A DNA stretch of 64,000 bases from positions 62,001 to 126,000 of the forward strand of contig CATXJW010000001.1 of NCBI GenBank assembly GCA_958370325.1, in the 5' to 3' direction. This stretch comes from an uncultured Collinsella sp. (GTDB lineage: Bacteria; Actinomycetota; Coriobacteriia; Coriobacteriales; Coriobacteriaceae). Shown here in pieces: positions 49,080 through 54,684 of this stretch. The notes beneath the pieces were generated by a model. That model searched no databases and had not been told where the DNA came from. It was given only the letters and a program-made list of their open reading frames with translations. Within the stretch, counting starts at the first letter, position 1. Every line of letters begins with the position of its first letter. The translations under genes were made by a program, and so were the position numbers.

Positions 49080-49385
49080 TTAGTCCTCCTTGATGTCGCC
49101 GAGCGCCAGCAGGGCGTCCAGCCATTTGTCCGTGATACCGACTGATTTGAAGGCCGCATAGGCCACCTGTACGCCGCCAACAGCGGCGAAGATGGACGTG
49201 ACCCACGCCGAGGGTTCGGTCGGGACGCCGCCCGACATGGCCGTGAGGGCGCCGCATCCTGCCGAGACGGCGATGGCCGTCCAGCGGGCGACATTGCCCG
49301 CCATCGCCTTCGTCTTGATGGCCTGCACGATGTACGGCACGACCAGCACCGTGCACACCGTGAGGCCCGCCTGGATCTCATTCAT
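49080..49385 (-). CDS. Putative holin
   Basis: 101-residue protein with hydrophobic segments LTVCTVLVVPYIVQAI, WTAIAVSAGCGALTAMSGG and WVTSIFAAVGGVQVAYAAF, and a charged C-terminus (KWLDALLALGDIKED). Size, topology and position immediately ahead of the endolysin fit a holin that opens the membrane for the amidase. ATG 49385 has AGGAG upstream; the stop is one base from the endolysin start. Confidence 0.75.
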   Translation of the reverse strand: MNEIQAGLTVCTVLVVPYIVQAIKTKAMAGNVARWTAIAVSAGCGALTAMSGGVPTEPSAWVTSIFAAVGGVQVAYAAFKSVGITDKWLDALLALGDIKED

Positions 49386-49395
49386 TCGATTGCTC

Positions 49396-49809
49396 CTATC
49401 TGTCGGATTCCTTGCTGTAGATCAGGTCGACGCGGTCGCAGATGTGGTCGACCTTCTGCGCCATGCCTTGGCTGCGCGCTTGGCTGTGAGCCAAGTCGTT
49501 GTGCAAGACCTCGTTGGACGCCACCACGGACTCCATGAGGGTCTTCATGGCCTCCATGAGGCTGTTGCTTCGCTCCATCTGCGCGGCGATGCGGCCCTCC
49601 ATCTGCGAGCGCTCGCGGTCCCGCTGCGCGCGCTCGTCGACCTCGGCCTGCTTCCGCTCCTCGCGCTTCATGTCGATGCCGGCCTTGCGCTCGTTCTGCC
49701 GCTTGTACTCCTCGAGGAACTGCCTGCCGAAGTAGAACGCGATGAGGCCGAGCAGCACACCGCCTAGCCATCCCGGCCCATATGGTGCGAAGAGCTTGAG
49801 CACTTCCAT
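49396..49809 (-). CDS. Membrane-anchored coiled-coil phage protein
   Basis: 137 residues. One N-terminal membrane helix (LGGVLLGLIAFYFG), then a long charged helix predicted to coil (KRQNERKAGIDMKREERKQA; AEVDERAQRDRERSQMEGRI), ending KVDHICDRVDLIYSKESDR. Such proteins (XhlA-like) lie between tail and holin genes in many prophages and may assist lysis. ATG 49809 is eight bases after AGGAGGG. Confidence 0.65.
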   Translation of the reverse strand: MEVLKLFAPYGPGWLGGVLLGLIAFYFGRQFLEEYKRQNERKAGIDMKREERKQAEVDERAQRDRERSQMEGRIAAQMERSNSLMEAMKTLMESVVASNEVLHNDLAHSQARSQGMAQKVDHICDRVDLIYSKESDR

Positions 49810-49829
49810 CCTGAGTGCCCTCCTTCCGC

Positions 49830-49997
49830 CTATTCGGCCGCGTACTCCTCGTCGGTGATCTCCTTGTACTCGTCGGCGGTAATCCACTTGCACTCGACTG
49901 CCTTATGCACTCGTGCCTTGCTCCAAAGAGGTCGGTCGTAGTACTTCTTGACGAGCGCGAAGTGCTTGGAGTGCTCGTCGGTCTTCTTCGTCGGCAT
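49830..49997 (-). CDS. XkdX-family small phage protein
   Basis: 55-residue protein. The segment KKYYDRPLWSKARVHKAVEC then KWITADEYKEITDEEYAAE has the W-S/T-x-x-x-V-x-x-A-V ... I-T-x-x-E-Y-x-x-I-T pattern of the XkdX family found between tail-fibre and holin genes of Bacillus and other Gram-positive phages. Its function is unknown. The ATG overlaps the stop codon of the gene upstream by one base, so the two are translationally coupled. Confidence 0.75.
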   Translation of the reverse strand: MPTKKTDEHSKHFALVKKYYDRPLWSKARVHKAVECKWITADEYKEITDEEYAAE

Positions 49998-50323
49998 TAC
50001 TGGTCACCTCCGACCGTCATGAGCAGGTAGTCGATGTTTGCCGTGTTCTGCTCGGTCTGCGTCGGCTGCGACGCCTGCTCGCGCATCTGGTCGAGCAGCG
50101 CCGACACGTCGGGCGTCTCGCCGCTGTCGTAGGCGGCGAGCGCCGCGGTGTAGGCGAGCTTTCGCGCCTTCCGCTCAGCGTACTCGTCATCGTCGATAAC
50201 GCCCGCGTCATGCGCCGCATCGGGGTCGCCGATCTGCGACAGCAGATCGCGCAGGGCGTTGACCTCGGCCATGGTGCCATCTTGAAGCTCGTTGGGGCGC
50301 GGCGTGTCTTCCTCAGTGTCCAT
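49997..50323 (-). CDS. Hypothetical phage protein upstream of XkdX
   Basis: 108 residues, acidic and mainly helical, with no membrane segment. The ending QNTANIDYLLMTVGGDQ is a pattern often seen in small proteins encoded just before XkdX. ATG 50323 follows AGGAG. Possibly a tail-tip or fibre-associated component; unproven. Confidence 0.6.
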   Translation of the reverse strand: MDTEEDTPRPNELQDGTMAEVNALRDLLSQIGDPDAAHDAGVIDDDEYAERKARKLAYTAALAAYDSGETPDVSALLDQMREQASQPTQTEQNTANIDYLLMTVGGDQ

Positions 50324-50400
50324 GCGGACTCCTCTCTTGTCGGGGAATGTGCCGCCATCGTATTAGCGCCGTGAGATTGCCGAGCCGCTTTGATGGGCGC

Positions 50401-50431
50401 AAAGGAAGAAGGCGCGCCGCAGCACGCCTTC
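50401..50431 (-). terminator. Weak terminator after the reverse transcriptase
   Basis: GAAGGCG / CGCCTTC with a ten-base loop, followed on the minus strand by TTCCTTT, 31 bases after the RT stop. The short T-rich tail makes it only a candidate. The rest of 50324-50461 has no gene. Confidence 0.4.
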
Positions 50432-50461
50432 GATGCTTCTGTTATTTCGCAGCCGCTTCGC

Positions 50462-51685
50462 TTAGGCCGCTGCTTTGAGTTGCCGGTTCTCCGCTATTGC
50501 GAGGGCTTGCTTCCGCTTGAACCGTCCCTCTGGTTGGCCTGCATTGAGCACCCCCCCCTGCGCGAGATTTCCGAACAGGCTGCGGTACAGCGCGTCCATG
50601 GCCCGCACGCTGCGGTGCGCGTCCAGCCGCTTCATGCCTCCGCGCCAGCTCTGGTAGCTCTGCTCCACCTGCTCGGGGGTCATGATGCCATCGGCGACCA
50701 TGCGGGCCATCTTCTTGAGCTTGCGGCGCTCCCGCGTTATGGAGTCTCGGCACGGCTTCACGACAATGCGGCCCGTCTCCGTGTAGAAGATGCGCTTCTT
50801 CAGCCACGTGAACCCGCGCGTGAGCTTCACCACGCGCGTCTTGCGCGGGTTCAGCTCGATGCCCAGCTCGGCGCATTTGCCCTCTATCAGCAGCAGGCAC
50901 ACCTGCAAGTAGTCCTTGGACTCGTGTATCAGGTAGAAGTCGTCCATATAGCGCCCGTAAGACTCGGGGCGCAGCATCTCGGTCACGTAGTGGTCGATGC
51001 GGTTGGGGTGGGCCACGGCGCATATCTGGTTCGGCTCGCTGCCCAGCCCCAGGCCCACATCGCCCTGCGCGTCTATCAGGCGGTGCTCCAAGGCGACCAC
51101 GCGCGGATCTAGCAGCGCGGAGGCCACCTGGTCTTTGGCGGGTTGGTGCGCTATGCGCGCGAAGTAGTCGGAGAAGTCGCCCAGGAGGATGTAGCCCTCG
51201 CGGCCGTGCCGCCTCCAGTGGTCGGCCAGGTGGCGCTTGAGCAGCTTCAGGGCGTAGTCGGTGCCGCGCCCCTTGATGTTCGCGGAGTTCGCGGCTATGA
51301 GGGTGGGGACTATGGCGGGAACGAGCGCATTTTGTGCCAGGGACTTCTGTACCACGCGCTCGGGGAAGTGCACGGCGCTGATATGGCGCAGCTTTCCGCG
51401 CTCCCACAGGTCGAACCGTATGAAGCCCCGGCATATGTCGCGCCCCTCCAAAAGGTCGCGGCGGGACAGGACGGCGTTGCGCAGGTAGCTTTTCATGTAT
51501 CGCTGCGTGGATGCCTTCCACATCACGCCTCGCGCGGCCTGCTTCGATGCCTTGCACAGGCTGTTGAGGTCGGCCACGGTATCAAGCGTGCACGCCTTGA
51601 CGCGCTCGGCCTTGGCCTGCGCGCGCTTCTCCTCGCGGCGCTTGCGGCGCGCCGCCCGCCTTTGCTCGGAGTTCACAGAAGGCAC
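50462..51685 (-). CDS. DGR reverse transcriptase
   Basis: 407 residues. A basic N-terminus (RRAARRKRREEKRAQAKAER) precedes the RT fingers and palm: NIKGRGTDYALKLLKRHL (motif 2), YILLGDFSDYFARI with catalytic Asp170 (motif 3/A), GLGLGSEPNQICA at 211-223 (motif 4), and RYMDDFYLIH with YMDD at 246-249 (motif 5/C). There is no maturase, endonuclease or group II intron part. Motif 4 in DGR enzymes is usually (I/V/L)GxxxSQ; here the Ser is Asn. The start is GTG 51685, with only a weak Shine-Dalgarno site; GTG 51673 is an alternative. TR and Avd lie immediately upstream. Confidence 0.93.
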   Translation of the reverse strand: MPSVNSEQRRAARRKRREEKRAQAKAERVKACTLDTVADLNSLCKASKQAARGVMWKASTQRYMKSYLRNAVLSRRDLLEGRDICRGFIRFDLWERGKLRHISAVHFPERVVQKSLAQNALVPAIVPTLIAANSANIKGRGTDYALKLLKRHLADHWRRHGREGYILLGDFSDYFARIAHQPAKDQVASALLDPRVVALEHRLIDAQGDVGLGLGSEPNQICAVAHPNRIDHYVTEMLRPESYGRYMDDFYLIHESKDYLQVCLLLIEGKCAELGIELNPRKTRVVKLTRGFTWLKKRIFYTETGRIVVKPCRDSITRERRKLKKMARMVADGIMTPEQVEQSYQSWRGGMKRLDAHRSVRAMDALYRSLFGNLAQGGVLNAGQPEGRFKRKQALAIAENRQLKAAA

Positions 51686-51889
51686 CCCGCGCGGCTTGCA
51701 ATGTGGCTCTGGCAGCCGCTTGAGGTATGGCCATGAAACGCGGCGAAGCCACGGAGCGCCGCGCCATGCAAGCAGCGTCCGGCCACCCTCGCGGGGTGCG
51801 TATTTACGGGCGCATGCCCGACGGTCGCGCCTTCCTTCCTCTTCGCGCTCTGCTTTCGGCCCTGGGGCCTACTCGGTCTGGCAGTAAGG

Positions 51890-52017
51890 GAATCCGGGGC
51901 GGGGGCGAACCCAGACGTTCGTCGCCGAGTTGTAGTTGGCATTGCCGTTGTTGTTGACGTAGCACACGTTGGACGCGGAGCCCGACGCAACGGAACGCAG
52001 CCACCAATTGTACCGAT
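51890..52017 (-). repeat. DGR template repeat (TR)
   Basis: Non-coding 128-nt copy of the target's 3' end. Read in the VR frame it would encode YNWWLRSVASGSASNVCYVN then NNGNANYNSATNVWVRPRPG, with nine Asn codons of the AAC/AAT type placed where the VR varies; AAY is the codon that adenine mutagenesis can turn into the widest set of residues without making stops. The all-G/C block at 51894-51907 marks the 3' end. It lies 24 bases after avd and 204 bases before the RT. Confidence 0.95.
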
Positions 52018-52039
52018 AAACAAGGCGCGACCGCCGTCC

Positions 52040-52045
52040 ATTATA
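52040..52045 (-). promoter_or_regulatory. Possible -10 element for TR RNA
   Basis: A perfect TATAAT on the minus strand overlaps the avd stop codon. Transcription would begin near 52033, about 15 bases before the TR. The -35 region is poor, so this is only suggestive. Confidence 0.35.
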
Positions 52046-52511
52046 GCGAACGCAGGCGCTCTAGCTCGGCCTCGGCCTCGGCTATGCGCTCCTCGGTGGA
52101 CTTCTTGCCGGTGACGCGCACGTTCTTGCGCGCGCCCTTCAGCAGCCTGATCTCCTCCTCGACCATGGCCGCCAGCTCCTCGAAGCGGTTGGCGTTCACG
52201 GGCAGGCCGATATCCATGAGGCACTGCATGTTGAGCATCAGCTGCTCGCAGTCGGCTATCGCCAGCGTCAGGTAGCGTTTCCTCTCCAGCGCGTTGAACG
52301 AGCTGTTGGGATAGAAGCAGTCGGCGCGGTTGACGTTGTATACGATGCTGCGCGCCGTCTCCACGGTCGGCACCGCGTTCAGCAGCCTGTAGGCCTTGGG
52401 CACTACTGAGGAGGACGCCATCAGCTTGTTGACCTCCACGCGGATGGCGATGGCCTGTGTGAAGAACTTGTACTCGGACACCTCGCGGTTGCGCTGGTAG
52501 ACGCCGCTCAC
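52041..52511 (-). CDS. avd: DGR accessory variability determinant (Avd-like)
   Basis: 156-residue, largely helical protein with a four-helix-bundle pattern: SEYKFFTQAIAIRVEVNKLM, AYRLLNAVPTVETARSIVYN, ERKRYLTLAIADCEQLMLNM and NRFEELAAMVEEEIRLLKGA, ending in a charged helix (ERIAEAEAELERLRSL). Avd proteins form pentameric barrels that bind the RT and the TR RNA and are needed for mutagenic cDNA synthesis. The start is GTG 52511, five bases after AGGAGG; upstream in-frame sequence is VR/terminator DNA and not coding. Position between VR and TR is exactly that of avd genes. Confidence 0.88.
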   Translation of the reverse strand: MSGVYQRNREVSEYKFFTQAIAIRVEVNKLMASSSVVPKAYRLLNAVPTVETARSIVYNVNRADCFYPNSSFNALERKRYLTLAIADCEQLMLNMQCLMDIGLPVNANRFEELAAMVEEEIRLLKGARKNVRVTGKKSTEERIAEAEAELERLRSL

Positions 52512-52535
52512 GTGCACCTCCTGGGGAAACTGGCG

Positions 52536-52559
52536 AAAAAAACGGCCCGCTTCGCGGGC
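52536..52559 (-). terminator. Terminator between target gene and avd
   Basis: GCCCGC-GAA-GCGGGC followed by CG and TTTTTTT on the minus strand. It should separate the late tail transcript from avd-TR-RT, or reduce the latter's expression. Confidence 0.8.
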
Positions 52560-52562
52560 AGG

Positions 52563-52587
52563 AGGCGACCGCGCAAGGCGGTCGCCT
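52563..52587 (-). promoter_or_regulatory. Hairpin/cruciform downstream of VR
   Basis: Perfect 10-bp inverted repeat AGGCGACCGC / GCGGTCGCCT with a five-base loop, 28 bases after the target stop codon and 40 bases after the VR end. In studied phage DGRs a DNA hairpin just after the VR is needed for efficient retrohoming, so this is a candidate for the same role. Confidence 0.7.
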
Positions 52588-52615
52588 AAAAGCAGAGTAT
52601 AGAGCACTCGGCTGG

Positions 52616-53524
52616 CTAGCCGACGAGGAAGCCGGGGCGGGGGCGAACCCAGACGTACGCCGCCGAGTAGCAGTGGGCAAGGCCGCTGGAGCTGACGTAG
52701 CACACGTGGGACGCGGAGCCCGACGCAACGGAACGCAGCCACCAAGAGCACCGAGTTCCGTTCAAGCGGTGCGCGGTATCGCGGAACAGGTCGAACTGGC
52801 AGTCGAAGCCCACGCTGTAGCCCTTGGTGCCCCACACTGGGCAGCCGTACACCTCCATCTCGGAGGGCGACCACACCTTGCCGATGTCCTGCCAGCTCCA
52901 GCTGTTGGAGTCGCTGAGCGCGCCGCTGGCGCTGTAACGCTCCTCAAGCAGCACGCGCTGGGTAAGCAGGTACTTGGTCAGCCCCTCGGGCAGGCACGCC
53001 TCGAAGGCCGTCTCCCACGCCTTGAGGTTGCTGTTGAGGTAGGGGCATTTCCGGTCGGCGGTGCCCTGGTTCGTGTTGGTGGTGTTCCACATCAGGAAGC
53101 TGTCGTTGGCAACGCCGGTCACGGTCTTGGCCACGGCGATGGGCGCGGAGGCCACGAAGGCGATGTGGTGGCCTTTGGAGCTGTCGCCGCAGCAGTAGTA
53201 CGGGTCGAAGTGCGCCAGGAGGAAGCGCACGGACTGCTGGGCCGCCACGCCCGACGCGCTTACCAGCGGCACGTCGATGTAGTCTCCCACGCGCAGGCCC
53301 GCGAAGTTGCCGTTGGCGGCTCGCTTGTGCAGCGCGTCGTACACGCTGCCGCTGCCGATCTCTCCCGCCAGGATGGCGGCGATGTTCTGCCCGCCGTACT
53401 TGCCGATTTGGCCCTGGCGGTTGTACTCGGCGTTGTTGAGCGCCGTCTGCGCGTTGCTGCGCGCGGTATCGTCGATGACGTTGAGCGGCTGGCCGCCTAC
53501 GACCAGCGTCTTTGCATTTGCCAT
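52616..53524 (-). CDS. DGR target: variable tail/receptor-binding protein with lectin-like fold
   Basis: 302 residues. The N-terminal part (1-110) has VVGGQPLNVIDDTARSNAQT and likely docks on the baseplate; the rest resembles the C-type-lectin/formylglycine-like fold (DUF6273 type) used by DGR targets, with ERYSASGALSDSNSWSWQDI and the end WWLRSVASGSASHVCYVSSS. Residues 257-299 are the VR; variable sites currently read C, S, H, S, S, S, L, H, C, Y, A, Y where the TR has Tyr, Asn or Thr. Invariant WWLRS and WVRPRPGF frame the pocket. It follows the baseplate gene, so host adhesion is the likely role. Confidence 0.92.
   Translation of the reverse strand: MANAKTLVVGGQPLNVIDDTARSNAQTALNNAEYNRQGQIGKYGGQNIAAILAGEIGSGSVYDALHKRAANGNFAGLRVGDYIDVPLVSASGVAAQQSVRFLLAHFDPYYCCGDSSKGHHIAFVASAPIAVAKTVTGVANDSFLMWNTTNTNQGTADRKCPYLNSNLKAWETAFEACLPEGLTKYLLTQRVLLEERYSASGALSDSNSWSWQDIGKVWSPSEMEVYGCPVWGTKGYSVGFDCQFDLFRDTAHRLNGTRCSWWLRSVASGSASHVCYVSSSGLAHCYSAAYVWVRPRPGFLVG
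52628..52755 (-). repeat. DGR variable repeat (VR)
   Basis: 128 nt at the 3' end of the target gene aligned to the TR. Differences (17) occur only at TR adenines: on the coding strand A became C, G or T; none of the 104 other positions differs. The identical G/C-only block of 14 nt at 52632-52645 corresponds to the initiation-of-mutagenic-homing site. Only one VR was found in the window. Confidence 0.95.
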
Positions 53525-53533
53525 TTATCCTCC

Positions 53534-54268
53534 TTAGGAAAGGGTTACCGTGCCGCCCGATACCGAGCACGTGCTGCCGAACGTCACCGTGTCCCCGGAT
53601 ACCGACGCCTTGCCGGCAGGGCAGTAGACCGTGCCGTCCATGTAGATGAACTTGTCTGTCGCGTCGGCGAGCATCGTCGCGAGCTGGCCGTTCTGGCGGC
53701 GCAGCTCGGCGATGTCGGACTCGCCGGCGGCGCCCTGCGCCGCCGCGTTCGCGATCTGCAATGCCGCGCTTGCCGCCGCATCGGCCCTCGACGCCGCACC
53801 GCTAGCGGCGGATGCCGCATCGAACGCGGATTGACCGAGCCGAGATAGCTCAGTGCTCCACTTCCTGTAGAGCTCGTCGAGCTCCTGGTCGTAGCTGACG
53901 GCAGGCCCTGTTGTCCCGTCCACATTTCCCAGGATGACGAGCGCGAAGTCCTCGGTCGTCTCGGAGGTCCCGTTGGCGTAGAACTCGAAGTATGCCAAGC
54001 GGCACTTCCCCACCCCGTTGACGGCCTCCGGCGCCAGCGTGGCGCTCACCGATGACGTGCCGACGGTGGCGGCGCAGCGAGCCCGCGTGCCGTCGGCGTG
54101 GAGCACGCACAGGCGCGCGGACTGGTAGGTCGGCGTATAGGCGGCGCCGTCCGTGGTGAGCGACGCCGTTATCTTCTGGGTCTGCGTCTCGCCCCTGCGC
54201 ACGGTGACGCGCTGCGGGACGGTGCCCGGGCGCTTGCGCATGTCGAGCGCTATCGCGTGGTTGATCAT
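53534..54268 (-). CDS. BppU-like baseplate upper protein
   Basis: 244 residues. The N-terminal half (RRGETQTQKITASLTTDGAA, LAYFEFYANGTSETTEDFAL) follows the BppU_N pattern of an immunoglobulin-like baseplate domain. A helical Ala-rich linker (SAFDAASAASGAASRADAAA) and a short beta-rich end (DKFIYMDGTVYCPAGKASVS) follow, an arrangement typical of tail-tip proteins that carry receptor-binding proteins. The DGR target begins 10 bases downstream, consistent with physical partnership. ATG 54268 overlaps the upstream stop. Confidence 0.75.
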   Translation of the reverse strand: MINHAIALDMRKRPGTVPQRVTVRRGETQTQKITASLTTDGAAYTPTYQSARLCVLHADGTRARCAATVGTSSVSATLAPEAVNGVGKCRLAYFEFYANGTSETTEDFALVILGNVDGTTGPAVSYDQELDELYRKWSTELSRLGQSAFDAASAASGAASRADAAASAALQIANAAAQGAAGESDIAELRRQNGQLATMLADATDKFIYMDGTVYCPAGKASVSGDTVTFGSTCSVSGGTVTLS

Positions 54269-54675
54269 TCCTTGGCCTCCAGCGCCTTGAGGGCGGCGAG
54301 CGCGGCCCTGAAGGCCTCGACCGGGTCGACGGCCTCGGTTCCCTCCCCCGTCTCGTCGGTCGTGGCCGGCTGCGGGTCGACGATGGCCGACAGCGCGTCG
54401 AAGCACGCCACGGTGGCGGCCGTGCGCTTGTCGACGTAGGGCGGGAGCACCACCGCGACGCCGTTGATTGCCGGGTTGGGCTCCTTGACGTCCTTCGCGT
54501 CGACGACCTCGCGCCTTCCGTCCTCGTGCTCGGCTATGACGATCATGCCGCCCTCCTGCGCCTTTGCGAGCAGGTCGGTGTCGTAGTCCGAGACGTACCC
54601 CTCGCAGTTGCCGATCGGGTCGTGCAGCAGGTAGGCGACGATGCGGTTCGTCGCCTTCTCCATCTCATCGGTCAT
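54265..54675 (-). CDS. Hypothetical phage tail-region protein
   Basis: 136 residues, acidic, soluble. The middle part GYVSDYDTDLLAKAQEGGMI and PAINGVAVVLPPYVDKRTAA has no family I recognise. It lies between the large tail protein and the BppU-like gene and is coupled to the latter through an ATGA overlap, so a baseplate role is plausible. Confidence 0.6.
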   Translation of the reverse strand: MTDEMEKATNRIVAYLLHDPIGNCEGYVSDYDTDLLAKAQEGGMIVIAEHEDGRREVVDAKDVKEPNPAINGVAVVLPPYVDKRTAATVACFDALSAIVDPQPATTDETGEGTEAVDPVEAFRAALAALKALEAKE

Positions 54676-54684
54676 TTCTTCCTC

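Larger units (their letters stand above)
50462..53524 (-). mobile_element. Diversity-generating retroelement (DGR) cassette
   Basis: Complete cassette in the classical order target gene with VR, avd, TR, RT. The TR and VR align over 128 nt without gaps and differ at 17 positions, all of them adenines in the TR on the coding strand. Mechanism known for the family: TR RNA is copied by the RT-Avd complex with errors at adenines, and the cDNA replaces the VR. All parts are intact, so it should be active. The cassette lies between baseplate and lysis genes of the prophage. Confidence 0.95.

Noticed and set aside
50462..51685. Group II intron or retron as the source of the RT
   Set aside because: No maturase X or endonuclease domain, no intron domain V-like hairpin downstream, no retron msr/msd pattern; TR/VR with A-only changes and an Avd-like neighbour settle it as a DGR.
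51673..52728. Minus-strand open frame of 351 codons running through VR, avd and TR
   Set aside because: It is in a different frame from the target and avd, has low-complexity Arg/Ser/Pro composition, and contains both repeats only because it overlaps them.
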